Shown here one piece after another: positions 51,578-60,198 of a stretch of 64,000 bases of DNA (the stretch's first letter is position 1; every line of letters begins with the position of its first letter). Source of the DNA: Thermobifida alba (GTDB lineage Bacteria > Actinomycetota > Actinomycetes > Streptosporangiales > Streptosporangiaceae); contig NZ_CP051627.1 in the NCBI RefSeq assembly GCF_023208015.1, positions 3,388,422 through 3,452,421 on the forward strand, read 5' to 3'. A program made the position numbers and the translations under genes. A model generated the notes under the pieces. The model had not been told where the DNA came from and did no database searches. It was given only the letters and a program-made list of their open reading frames with translations.

Positions 51578-52237
51578 TCAGCAGACGCTCTCCCGCCGCA
51601 GGAAGGCCAGGACCGCCAGGACCCGCCGGTGCCCGGTGGTGGTGGAGTTCAGGCCCAGCTTGGTGAAGATGTTGCCGATGTGCTTGCTGACCGCGGCCCC
51701 GGACAGCCCGAGCAGGCCGCTGATGCGGGTGTTGTCGTGCCCTTCGGCCATCAGCGCCAGGACCTCGCGTTCGCGGGCGGTGAGGGAGGCCAGCGGGTCG
51801 TCGGCGGCGTGCTGCCGGTTGAGCAGTTGGGAGATCACCTCGGGATCCAGGGCGGTGCCGCCCGCGGCGACGCGGCGCAGCGCCCCCATGAACTCGGTGA
51901 TGTCTCCGACCCGGTCCTTGAGCAGGTAGCCGATGCCCCCGGCGTCGTCGCCCAGCAGTTCCGCCGCGTAGCCCTCCTCGACGTGCGCCGAGAGGACCAG
52001 CACGGGGAAGCCGGGGCGGGCGCGCCGGAGCGCGGCGGCGGCCCGCAGTCCCTCGTCGCGGAAGTCGGGGGGCAGCCGCACGTCGACCACGACCACGTCG
52101 GGGTCGCGCTCCTCGACCATGCCCCAGAACTCCGGGAGGTCGGAGGCCGCTCCGACGACCTCGAACCCCTCGGTCTCCAGCAGCAGGACGAGTCCCTGGC
52201 GCAGCAGGGTGTCGTCCTCGGCGATCAGGACGCGCAC
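51578..52237 (-). CDS. NarL/LuxR-type response regulator
   Basis: 219 aa. Receiver domain with LIAEDDTLLRQGL, phospho-acceptor VVVVDVRLP and the Lys in LLKDRVG; then a LuxR HTH (LTAREREVLALMAEGHDNTRISGLLGL, VSKHIGNIFTKLGL). The GTG start overlaps the kinase stop by 13 bp, so it is coupled to the kinase. It is divergent from, and probably regulates, the MacB-like ABC operon at 53615. Confidence 0.9.
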   Translation of the reverse strand: MRVLIAEDDTLLRQGLVLLLETEGFEVVGAASDLPEFWGMVEERDPDVVVVDVRLPPDFRDEGLRAAAALRRARPGFPVLVLSAHVEEGYAAELLGDDAGGIGYLLKDRVGDITEFMGALRRVAAGGTALDPEVISQLLNRQHAADDPLASLTAREREVLALMAEGHDNTRISGLLGLSGAAVSKHIGNIFTKLGLNSTTTGHRRVLAVLAFLRRESVC

Positions 52238-53487
52238 GGCAACACCACCCGGATCACTGTCGGCCCCCCGGCGGGGCTGACCACTTCTGTCCGCCCGTCG
52301 AAGGCGGCCACTCTGCGCCGTATCCCGACCAGGCCGGTCCCGTCCTCCTCGGAGGCGCCGCCCTTCCCGTCGTCGGTGACCTCGATGTGCAGGGCCGTGC
52401 CGGTCCCGCGCAGCTCGACCCGGACGTGTGCCGCGTCGGCGTGCTTGACCGCGTTCGTGAGGGCTTCGGCGACGACGAAGTAGGCGGTGGCCTCCAGCGC
52501 GGCGGGGGCCCGGGACAGGCCGGCGGTCTCGACGGTGCACGGGAGGGGGCAGCGTGCGGCCAGCGCGGAGACCGCGCTGGCCAGTCCGCGGTCGGCGAGG
52601 ATCGGCGGATAGATGCTGCGGACGACCTGCCGCAGTTCGGCGAGCGCGTCGTCGGCGGCTCCCCGGGCGGTCCGGATCAGTTCCGCGGCCCGGTCCGGGT
52701 CGGTGTGCAGCATCCGCTCCACCAGGCCGAGGTGCATGCGTACGGCGACCAGCCGGTTCTGCGTACCGTCGTGCAGGTCGCGTTCGATGCGGCGCAGCTC
52801 GGCGCCGTGCGCCTCCAGCGCCTCGCTCCTGGAGGCGGTCACCTCGGCCAGGCGCGCGGCGACCCCGGCCCTGCCGACGGCGGTGAGCAGCCCGTGGGCG
52901 GTGCGGGCGTGGAGTTCGGCCATGCGCGGGACGGCCAGGACGAGCGCCGCGACGTAGCCGAGGCCGCCGACGGGGGTCAGCAGCGCCGTGGACCAGGACT
53001 CGACCGGCTGCCCGACCGGATTGACGGCGATTCCCTCGGGAAGCGCCCACCACCACAGCGGGGTCGTCAGGGAGACGGCCGCGCCGACAATGAGGACGAG
53101 CGCGAAGAATCCGGCCGGCAGCCCGACGGCGGCGTTCACCGCGATCCAGCAGAGTTCCCGCCAGGGGCGAAAGTCCGCGGGTGGTCGGATCCCGTCGGGA
53201 CGGACCGTTTCGGTCCCCCTGCCGAGGAATTCCGCGGCGAGACGGCGGTCACGTTCGGCGACCCTTTTCACGATGCCGCGGAAGAACCGGCCCAGCGGAA
53301 TCCCGACCACGATCACGGACAGCCCCTGGGCGAGGAGCACCCCGCAGATCAGCGGCCACCCGGCGAGCGCGCCGAGATGGCACGAGGCCAGGTACCGCAG
53401 GCTTCTCCCGACCCTGCGCGCGGTTGGTACAGCCGCTTCCCCCCGTGGGAAACAATTGCGGATCCGGACACCCGAAAATGTTTCCAC
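52225..53487 (-). CDS. HisKA_3-type sensor histidine kinase
   Basis: About 420 aa from GTG 53487; a GTG at 53535 is also in frame but lacks a ribosome site. Two pairs of hydrophobic segments lie in the first ~190 residues, with a large charged loop between them. The dimerisation domain is ELRRIERDLHDGTQNRLVAVRMHL with the phospho-acceptor His, and the ATPase has EALTNAVKHADA and VTDDGKG. NarX-like kinases with this short extracellular part often sense envelope stress or peptides through the coupled transporter. Confidence 0.87.
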   Translation of the reverse strand: METFSGVRIRNCFPRGEAAVPTARRVGRSLRYLASCHLGALAGWPLICGVLLAQGLSVIVVGIPLGRFFRGIVKRVAERDRRLAAEFLGRGTETVRPDGIRPPADFRPWRELCWIAVNAAVGLPAGFFALVLIVGAAVSLTTPLWWWALPEGIAVNPVGQPVESWSTALLTPVGGLGYVAALVLAVPRMAELHARTAHGLLTAVGRAGVAARLAEVTASRSEALEAHGAELRRIERDLHDGTQNRLVAVRMHLGLVERMLHTDPDRAAELIRTARGAADDALAELRQVVRSIYPPILADRGLASAVSALAARCPLPCTVETAGLSRAPAALEATAYFVVAEALTNAVKHADAAHVRVELRGTGTALHIEVTDDGKGGASEEDGTGLVGIRRRVAAFDGRTEVVSPAGGPTVIRVVLPCAS

Positions 53488-53614
53488 CGTTCTTTCCGTC
53501 TCCCCACCACTGCCCCCGAAAAAAGCACAGAGCACGGTTTAACGGCCTATGGTACCGTCACGACGATTATGCAGACAGTCACGTCTGATGACAAGTGATC
53601 CGGGAGAACACGGA

Positions 53615-54394
53615 GTGACGGGAATCGGCTTCCGGGACCACATCCGGAAGGAAACTGAATCGAATTCTGACAGCGCACTGAGAATGGAGGGAGTTTACCG
53701 GACCTACGGCACCGGAGAGGGCCGGGTGGATGCTCTTCAGGATATTTCCGTAAGGCTTGCCAGAGGCACTTTCACTGCGGTAATGGGGCCGTCCGGTTCG
53801 GGCAAGAGCACCCTGCTGCACTGCGCGGCCGGACTGGACCGGCCCACCCGCGGAGAGGTGTGGCTCGGCGGCACTCCCCTGTCCGGGATGCGCGAGGCCC
53901 GCCTGACCCGGCTGCGGCGCGAGCGGACCGGGTTCGTCTTCCAGGCCTACAACCTGCTCAACGCGCTGGACGTGCAGGACAACATCACCCTGCCGCTGCG
54001 GATCGGCGGTCTTCCGCTGGACCGCGCGTGGAGCGAGCAGGTCGTCTCCCGGGTCGGGATCGCGGACCGCCTGCGCCACCGGCCCTCCGAACTCTCCGGC
54101 GGCCAGCAGCAGCGCGTGGCGATCGCGCGTGCCCTGATCACCCGCCCCGACCTGGTCCTCGCCGACGAGCCCACCGGCGCCCTCGACTCCCGGACCGGCC
54201 GGCAGGTCCTCGCCCTGCTGCGCGACATCGTGACCGAGCTGGGCCAGACCGTCCTCATGGTGACGCACGACCCGGTGGCCGCCTCCTACGCCCAGAGCGT
54301 GCTCTTCCTCGCCGACGGACGCCTGGTGGAACGGCTGGAGTCCCCCACCGCCGAGGCCGTGGCCGAGCGCATGGCCCGACTCGGGGAGGAGTGA
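53615..54394 (+). CDS. MacB/LolD-like ABC exporter ATPase
   Basis: 259-aa ATPase: Walker A GPSGSGKSTLL, Q-loop FVFQAYNLLNALDVQDN, signature LSGGQQQRVAIARAL, Walker B LVLADEPTGALD and the switch His in LMVTHDP. These belong to the MacB/LolD/FtsE group. GTG 53615 has GGGAG eight bases upstream. The first ~40 residues are poorly conserved and AT-richer than the rest. It is followed after two bases by its permease and is divergent from the two-component genes, the usual layout of antibiotic-sensing modules. Confidence 0.9.
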   Translation: MTGIGFRDHIRKETESNSDSALRMEGVYRTYGTGEGRVDALQDISVRLARGTFTAVMGPSGSGKSTLLHCAAGLDRPTRGEVWLGGTPLSGMREARLTRLRRERTGFVFQAYNLLNALDVQDNITLPLRIGGLPLDRAWSEQVVSRVGIADRLRHRPSELSGGQQQRVAIARALITRPDLVLADEPTGALDSRTGRQVLALLRDIVTELGQTVLMVTHDPVAASYAQSVLFLADGRLVERLESPTAEAVAERMARLGEE

Positions 54395-54396
54395 GC

Positions 54397-56946
54397 ATGC
54401 TGCGGATCGCCTGGCAGACCCTGCGCAGGAGCAGAGCCGCGTTCGTCGGCGCGTTCGTCGCGCTGCTGTGCGGGGCCGCGGTCCTGACCGCTTCGGGAGT
54501 GCTGCTGGAGTCGGGCCTGCGCGCGACGGTCGCCTCCGAGCGCTACGCGGGAGCGACCCTGGTGGTCGGCGCGCAGCGGTCGCTGCGCCCGCCCGGAGGG
54601 GACGTCACCACCGAGGTGCGCCTCCCCGAACCGGTCACCCTGTCCGAGGAGGTCCGCGCGGCGATCGCAAAGCTGCCCGGGGTGGACTCGGCCGTCGGCG
54701 ACTACCGGGTGGCGGCGGCGGTGCGCGCGCCCGGCTCCGCGACGCGCCCCGCCGCCGTGTCCGGCCACGGCTGGGGATCGGCCGCCCTCACCCCGCTCGA
54801 ACTGGTCGACGGCCGCGCCCCGGAGTCGGACTCCGAGGTCGTCCTGGACGCCGGCACCGCGGCGGCGGCCGGGCTGGGTGTCGGCGACGACGTCGAGATC
54901 ACCGTCCGGTCGGTGCCGTCGCTCTACCGGGTGAGCGGGATCTCCTCCCCCGCCGGAGGCGTGGCGTTCCCGCGCACCAGCCCGGTCTACTTCACCGACC
55001 GGGAGGCCGGGCGGCTCTCGGGACACGCCGGGCACTTCGACGCGGTCGGAGTGATCGCCGCGGACGGCGCCGATCCCGAAGCGCTCGCCGAGGCGGTGGC
55101 GCACGCGGCGGACACCCCGCTCACCGTGCGGGAGGGAGCCGACTCCGGTGCGCTGGAGTTCGCCGACGTCGGAGCCTCGCGCAGCCTGCTCGTGCTGGTG
55201 TCCTCCGCCTTCGGCGGCACCGCCCTGCTGGTCGTCGTGCTCGTGGTCGGCACCACCCTGGGGCTCTCCGTCGACCAGCGCCGCCGCGAGTTCGCGGTGC
55301 TGCGCACGCTCGGCTCCACCCCCGGCCAGATCCTCCGCCTGGTCGCCTCCGAGGCCCTGCTGGTGGCGCTGGTCGGCGGCGTCCTCGGCTCCTGCGCCGG
55401 ATTCGGTCTCGCCGAATTCGCGCGCGGGCTGTTCGTCCGTCTCGGGGCCCTGCCGGCCGACCTGCCCCTCGCCTTCTCCCCCCTGCCCGTGCTGGCCTCG
55501 GTGGCGCTGACCGCGCTGGCCGCCGCGGCGGGCGGGCTGGCCGCGGCGGTCCGTCCAGCCGTGGCCGGCCCGGTCGAGGCACTGCGTGAGTCGGCGTCGC
55601 CGCCCCGGGACACGCCCCGGTGGCGACGGACGGTGGGCCTGGTCTTCCTGGTCCTGGGGCTGAGCACCGCGATGGTCCCCGTCACGGTGCGCGGCGAGCT
55701 CGGCGCGGCCGGTACCGGGAGCGCGGCGCTGCTGCTGGTGGTCGGCGTCGCGCTGCTGGGGCCGTTCCTGCTGCGCCGCCTCCTCGCCCCCGCCGCCGCC
55801 CTGCTGCGCCGGTCGCGGGTCAGCGGCTTCCTCGCCGCGGCCGCCACCGAGGCGGGCCTGCGGAGGCTGAACGCGTCGGTGACCCCCCTGGCGCTGGCGC
55901 TCGGCTTCACGGTGACCCTGGTGTACTCCCAGAGCGTCGTGGCCGCGACCGCGCAGGAGCAGGCCGACCGGGCGCTCGTCGCCGACCTGGTGGTCGCCGA
56001 CACCGCCTCGGGCGGCCTGGCCCCCGAGGTGGTGGACGCGGTCCGCTCCGCCCCCGGCGTCGCCGCCGTCACGGAACTGGTCGACACCACGGTGTTCGTC
56101 CCCTACCGCGTCTTCGACGACGTGGACCTCGCGACCTGTCCGGCCCGGGGACTGCGCGGCGCGGACCCGGCCGCGACCGTCGACCTGGAGGTGGTCGACG
56201 GCGACCTCGCCGACCTGGAGGGCGAGACGTTCGCCCTGGAACGCTCCAGCGCGAACCTGATGGGCCTGCGGGTGGGCGACGAGGTGGAGGTGTGGCTGGG
56301 CGACGGCTCGGAGCGGACCCTCCGCCTGGTCGCGGTCTACGAGCGCGGCATGGGCTTCGCCGCGGTGACCGTCCCCCTGGAGGTGCTGGACGGCCACACC
56401 GCCGCGGACGCGCCCACCCGGCTCCTGGTGCGTTCCGACGGCGATCCGGAGGAGACCGCGGCCGCTCTCGGCCGGCTGGCGGAGGAGTATCCGACGGTGT
56501 CGGTCACCGACCGCGCGCAGGCCGCCGAGGCGTCCCGCACCGAAGCGGAACTGGCGGCCTGGATCAACCTGGCGGGCCTGGCGATGATCGTCGCCTACCT
56601 CGCCATCGCGGTGGTGAACACGCTGGTCATGGCGACGGCGGGACGTGGCCGGGAGTTCGCCCTGCTGCGGCTGGTCGGTCTGACGCGCGGCCAGGTCATG
56701 CGCGTGGTGTGGGTGGAGGCGCTGCTGTTCGTGGCCGTGGCCGTCCTGCTGGGCACGGCCGTCGCGGTGGTCCCGCTGGGCGTGCTGAGTCTCGCCTTCC
56801 TCGGCGGGCCGCTGCCCGCCGGCCCCCCGTGGGTGTACCTGGGAGCGGTAGCGGCCACCGCTGTGCTGGGCCTGGTGTCGGTGCTGCTCCCCGCCCGGCT
56901 GGCGATGCGCGCCGAACCGGTGGAGGTGATCGCCCTGCGCGAGTAG
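54397..56946 (+). CDS. FtsX-family ABC exporter permease (MacB-like)
   Basis: 849-aa permease with two FtsX-type membrane domains; each has a large extracytoplasmic part between helix 1 and the last helices, about ten helices in all (N-terminus VALLCGAAVLTASGV; C-terminus VVNTLVMATAGRGREFALLRLVG). It works with the preceding ATPase. Such permeases export or remove peptides and lipids from the membrane. GGGGAGG ends six bases before the ATG. Confidence 0.88.
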   Translation: MLRIAWQTLRRSRAAFVGAFVALLCGAAVLTASGVLLESGLRATVASERYAGATLVVGAQRSLRPPGGDVTTEVRLPEPVTLSEEVRAAIAKLPGVDSAVGDYRVAAAVRAPGSATRPAAVSGHGWGSAALTPLELVDGRAPESDSEVVLDAGTAAAAGLGVGDDVEITVRSVPSLYRVSGISSPAGGVAFPRTSPVYFTDREAGRLSGHAGHFDAVGVIAADGADPEALAEAVAHAADTPLTVREGADSGALEFADVGASRSLLVLVSSAFGGTALLVVVLVVGTTLGLSVDQRRREFAVLRTLGSTPGQILRLVASEALLVALVGGVLGSCAGFGLAEFARGLFVRLGALPADLPLAFSPLPVLASVALTALAAAAGGLAAAVRPAVAGPVEALRESASPPRDTPRWRRTVGLVFLVLGLSTAMVPVTVRGELGAAGTGSAALLLVVGVALLGPFLLRRLLAPAAALLRRSRVSGFLAAAATEAGLRRLNASVTPLALALGFTVTLVYSQSVVAATAQEQADRALVADLVVADTASGGLAPEVVDAVRSAPGVAAVTELVDTTVFVPYRVFDDVDLATCPARGLRGADPAATVDLEVVDGDLADLEGETFALERSSANLMGLRVGDEVEVWLGDGSERTLRLVAVYERGMGFAAVTVPLEVLDGHTAADAPTRLLVRSDGDPEETAAALGRLAEEYPTVSVTDRAQAAEASRTEAELAAWINLAGLAMIVAYLAIAVVNTLVMATAGRGREFALLRLVGLTRGQVMRVVWVEALLFVAVAVLLGTAVAVVPLGVLSLAFLGGPLPAGPPWVYLGAVAATAVLGLVSVLLPARLAMRAEPVEVIALRE

Positions 56947-56964
56947 CCGCCCGGACCACCGGCG

Positions 56965-56997
56965 TGTCAGCGGCCTGTCAGCGGCCTGTCAGGCGGG
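56965..56997. promoter_or_regulatory. Three 11-bp direct repeats (SARP-site-like) before drrA
   Basis: TGTCAG recurs at 56965, 56976 and 56987, each followed by CGGCC (the third by GCGGG), so the period is exactly 11 bp. They lie 45-72 bp before the drrA start. SARP regulators bind 11-bp-spaced direct repeats, and a SARP-family gene lies 5 kb upstream. Confidence 0.5.
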
Positions 56998-57036
56998 GCG
57001 GCCAGGGTGGGGACCGGACGACCTCGGAGGTGTTCG

Positions 57037-57999
57037 ATGACACTCGCTGTCCAGGCGGAGGGCCTGGTGAAACGGTTCGGAACGGTCACCGCCCTGGCGG
57101 GGGTCGACCTGGCGGTGCCCGCCGGTTCCATCATCGGCGTACTCGGCCCCAACGGGGCCGGGAAGACCACGACCGTACGCATCCTGGCGACCCTGCTGCG
57201 CCCCGACGCGGGGGCGGTCCGCGTCGCCGGGTACGACGCGCTGCGCGACCCGGTCCTGGTGCGCGGCGTGATCGGGCTGACCGGCCAGTACGCCTCGGTG
57301 GACGAGGAGCTGACCGGTTTCGAGAACCTGGTGCTGATCGGCCGGCTCCTGGAGCTTCCCCGGCGGGAGGCCCGGGCCCGCGCCACCGAGCTGCTGGAGA
57401 TGTTCGACCTGGTCGAGGCGGGGTCCCGGCCGATCAGGACCTACTCGGGCGGTATGCGCCGCCGCATCGACCTGGCGTCCAGCCTCGTGGGCCGCCCCCG
57501 GGTGCTGTTCCTGGACGAGCCCACGACCGGCCTGGACCCCCGCAGCCGCACCCAGTTGTGGCAGGTCGTGCGCTCCCTGGCCGCGGAAGGCACGTCGGTG
57601 CTGCTGACCACGCAGTACCTGGAGGAGGCCGACCAGCTGGCCGAACGGATCACCGTGATCGACCGCGGCCGGGTGGTCGCCGAGGGACGCCCCGAGGAGC
57701 TGAAGCGGCGCGTGGGCGGGCAGACCCTCCAGGTGCGGCCGACCGACCCGGCCGACCTCCCCCGTGCCGCGCGCATCCTGACCGAACTGACCGGTGCGCG
57801 CCCCGGCGTCGACGAGGAGAGCGGGCTGCTCACCACGCCGGTGGACGACCCGGTGCTGCTGTCGGCGCTGGTACGCCGTCTCGACGAGGCCACGGTCGGC
57901 GCGGACGAGCTGGCGCTGCGGCTGCCCAGCCTCGACGACGTCTTCCTCTCCCTGACCGCCCGCCCCGCCGCGGAGGCCGAGGAAAGGACCCCGGCATGA
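57037..57999 (+). CDS. drrA: DrrA-like ABC exporter ATPase
   Basis: 320-aa ATPase of the DrrA (daunorubicin-resistance) class: Walker A GPNGAGKTT, signature YSGGMRRRIDLASSL, Walker B LFLDEPTTGLDP, plus the extended C-terminal domain ending in LPSLDDVFLSLTARP. With the following ABC-2 permease it forms an ATP-driven exporter. GGAGG is six bases before the ATG. It is most likely the self-resistance or export pump of the neighbouring NRPS product; that is inference from position. Confidence 0.9.
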   Translation: MTLAVQAEGLVKRFGTVTALAGVDLAVPAGSIIGVLGPNGAGKTTTVRILATLLRPDAGAVRVAGYDALRDPVLVRGVIGLTGQYASVDEELTGFENLVLIGRLLELPRREARARATELLEMFDLVEAGSRPIRTYSGGMRRRIDLASSLVGRPRVLFLDEPTTGLDPRSRTQLWQVVRSLAAEGTSVLLTTQYLEEADQLAERITVIDRGRVVAEGRPEELKRRVGGQTLQVRPTDPADLPRAARILTELTGARPGVDEESGLLTTPVDDPVLLSALVRRLDEATVGADELALRLPSLDDVFLSLTARPAAEAEERTPA

Positions 58000-58808
58000 C
58001 CGCCGCCGCCACCGCCGCGGGGTCCGCCGCGCCGCGCCGGATCGGCGTGGTGCGCGCCGTCCGCCACGGACTCACCCTCGCGGGGCGCAACATCCGCTTC
58101 GTCGTCCGCTCCCCCTCGACCCTGGTCGACACCGTCATCCAGCCGGTGCTGTTCCTCGTGGTGTTCGTGTTCCTGTTCGGCGGCGCGATCGCCGGGGACT
58201 GGCACGACTACCTCCAGCAGCTCACCCCCGGACTGATGGTGCAGATCACCCTCTACGCCAGCGTCGGCACCGGGCTGGCGCTCAACACCGACATCACCAG
58301 GGGGGTCTTCGACCGGTTCCGCAGCCTCCCCATCGCGCGCTCCGCGCCCCTGGTGGGCGCGGTCCTGGGCGACGTGGTGCGCTACGCGATCGCGGTCGGC
58401 GTGCTGCTCGCACTGGCGTTCCTGCTGGGGTTCCGGATCCGCACCGACCCGCTGTCCGCGCTGCTCGCGGTGGCTCTGGTGATCCTGTTCGGGCTGACCC
58501 TGTGCTGGCTGTCGGTACTGGTGGGGATGGTCGCCAGGACACCGCAGGCGGTTCCGGGCATCACCTTGGCGGTGATCCTGCCGCTGACGTTCGGAAGCAA
58601 CATCTTCGCCGCGCCGGAGACCATGCCGCAGTGGCTGGGCGCGTGGGTCGCGGTCAACCCCGTCACGCACTTCGTGGACACCACGCGCGGGCTGCTGCTC
58701 GGCGGGCCGACCACCGGGCCGCTGCTGGCGAGCCTGGTCTCCGTGGCCGTGCTGCACGCCGTCCTGCTCCCCCTGGCGATCCGCGCCTACCTGCGTCGCT
58801 CCCGTTGA
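57996..58808 (+). CDS. drrB: DrrB-like ABC-2 permease
   Basis: 270-aa ABC-2-type permease with six helices, e.g. IQPVLFLVVFVFLFGGAIA and TLYASVGTGLALNTDITRGVFDRFRSLPIARSAPLVG, the last with the EAA-like coupling region. The ATG overlaps the drrA stop (ATGA), so the two are translated together. A GC-rich hairpin follows (58822-58852). Confidence 0.9.
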   Translation: MTAAATAAGSAAPRRIGVVRAVRHGLTLAGRNIRFVVRSPSTLVDTVIQPVLFLVVFVFLFGGAIAGDWHDYLQQLTPGLMVQITLYASVGTGLALNTDITRGVFDRFRSLPIARSAPLVGAVLGDVVRYAIAVGVLLALAFLLGFRIRTDPLSALLAVALVILFGLTLCWLSVLVGMVARTPQAVPGITLAVILPLTFGSNIFAAPETMPQWLGAWVAVNPVTHFVDTTRGLLLGGPTTGPLLASLVSVAVLHAVLLPLAIRAYLRRSR

Positions 58809-58821
58809 CTTCGCGCTTCCG

Positions 58822-58852
58822 CCGCCCCGGGCGGGCCCTGCCCGGGGCGGCA
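58822..58852 (+). terminator. Hairpin after drrB
   Basis: GCCGCCCCGGGC (58822-58833) with GCCCGGGGCGGC (58841-58852), 7-nt loop; may be partial, as the next gene is only 63 bp downstream of drrB. Confidence 0.6.
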
Positions 58853-58871
58853 CACCGAAAGGACGTTTCCG

Positions 58872-59840
58872 TTGTCGACCGTGCGCTTCACTCCCGACGA
58901 CATCGCCCGGATCCGCTTCTCCTCCGCCACCTACCCGGCCGTCGAGGCGTTCTTCGCGGCGGAGCTCCTGCACCGTCTGCCCTACCGGCCGCGTCCGGGC
59001 AGCTGGACCCACTACGTCCGCAGACGGCTGGCCACGGTGCCGAACGTGCAGGCCGCCCTGGAGCGGACCGTCTCCCTCGGCGGCGAACTGGTCCCCCTGC
59101 TGTACGGGAACGGCGACTGGGAGCAGGCGCGCGTCGTCACGCAGTGGCCGAAGCGGCTGCACGGGCCGATGGAAGTGCTGTCGGAGGTGCTGCGGTCGGG
59201 GATCCACCGCTACTGGCCCAGTGTGCGCAGGCTGCACTCGCGCGCCTACCGGGCCGCACGCCGGGTCTCCGCCGAGCGGGGCGTCGCCGCGCTGCTGGAG
59301 TCGACCGGCGAGGGGGTGCGCTGGTCGTCGGGGAGCCTGTTCGTGGACGACGGCGAGGAGCGCGAGGTCTTCTGCGAGGGGCAGGGCCTGGTGCTGACGC
59401 CGTCGGTGTTCCTGACCGACAGGCCCCGGCTGTTCACCTGGCGGAAGGGCGACGGGAGACCGCCGCGCTGCCTGCTGGTCTTTCCGGTGTGCCCGCACGG
59501 CCAGGCGGTCAACGCGCTGACCGTGGACTCCGCCGAGGTCCCCGAGGCGCTGTGCCGCCTGCTGGGCCGCACCCGGGCGGCGGTGCTGGCCTCCCTGACC
59601 CAGGGCTGCTCCACGCTGGGGCTCAGCAGGAAACTGCACATCTCGGCGACGACGGTGAGCGAGCACACCTCGGTCCTGCGCTCCTCGGGGCTGATCACCA
59701 CCACACGCGCCAGCAACAGTGTGCGCCACCTCACCACGGCGTTGGGGACGACGCTGCTGAACGCCACGGCGCAGCCGCAGGAGATGTGGTGTGCCAAGTG
59801 CGAACCGCAGGCCGGGCAGCTCCTGGGACGCCCCGCCTGA
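58872..59840 (+). CDS. ArsR-like winged-helix regulator with unknown N-terminal domain
   Basis: 322 aa. The N-terminal ~230 residues (VRFTPDDIARIRFSSATYPAVEAFF...) match the style of the actinobacterial DUF5937-like regulators and have no DNA-binding motif; the C-terminal ~80 residues contain a wHTH (RAAVLASLTQGCSTLGLSRKLHISATTVSEHTSVLRSSGL). The start is TTG 58872, with AAAGGA eight bases upstream. It sits between the exporter genes and MbtH and probably controls part of the cluster. A CxxC pair (WCAKCEP) near the end might bind metal. Confidence 0.72.
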   Translation: MSTVRFTPDDIARIRFSSATYPAVEAFFAAELLHRLPYRPRPGSWTHYVRRRLATVPNVQAALERTVSLGGELVPLLYGNGDWEQARVVTQWPKRLHGPMEVLSEVLRSGIHRYWPSVRRLHSRAYRAARRVSAERGVAALLESTGEGVRWSSGSLFVDDGEEREVFCEGQGLVLTPSVFLTDRPRLFTWRKGDGRPPRCLLVFPVCPHGQAVNALTVDSAEVPEALCRLLGRTRAAVLASLTQGCSTLGLSRKLHISATTVSEHTSVLRSSGLITTTRASNSVRHLTTALGTTLLNATAQPQEMWCAKCEPQAGQLLGRPA

Positions 59841-59860
59841 CCGGGGCGCCCCGGCGGTGT

Positions 59861-59904
59861 CCGGAGGCCGGGACGGGGGCCTCGCGCCCCCTCCCGGCCT
59901 CCGG
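59861..59904. terminator. Bidirectional terminator between regulator and MbtH
   Basis: CCGGAGGCCGGGA (59861-59873) with TCCCGGCCTCCGG (59892-59904), extended inwards by GGGGGC/GCCCCC across one bulged base; between convergent genes. Confidence 0.75.
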
Positions 59905-59962
59905 GGCTCCCGCGCGCGCCGTTGAGCGCGAAAGCCCCCGTGGTCCCGTCCGGGACCGGGCC

Positions 59963-60172
59963 TCAGCCGCCCATCGCCTCGATGAGGCTCTTGGGCCGCA
60001 GGTCGGTCCAGTTGCGCTCCACGTACTCCAGCGCCTCGGCCCGGCTGCTCTCGGAGAGCACGACCTCCCAGCCGTCGGGGACGGCCGCGAAGGCGGGCCA
60101 CAGGGAGTGCTGGCCCTCCTCGTTCACCAGGACCAGGAAGACGCCGTTCTCGTCGTCGAAGGGGTTGCTCAT
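59963..60172 (-). CDS. MbtH-like protein
   Basis: 69-aa MbtH family protein, a cofactor that binds and activates NRPS adenylation domains. Signature: [24 protein letters not shown], then PDGWEVV and the C-terminal WTDLRPKSL. It follows the NRPS stop by 26 bp in the same operon. It is the expected partner for the adenylation domain of the NRPS upstream. Confidence 0.95.
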   Translation of the reverse strand: MSNPFDDENGVFLVLVNEEGQHSLWPAFAAVPDGWEVVLSESSRAEALEYVERNWTDLRPKSLIEAMGG

Positions 60173-60198
60173 CGGTTGTTCCTCTCCTCTGTCGGCTC

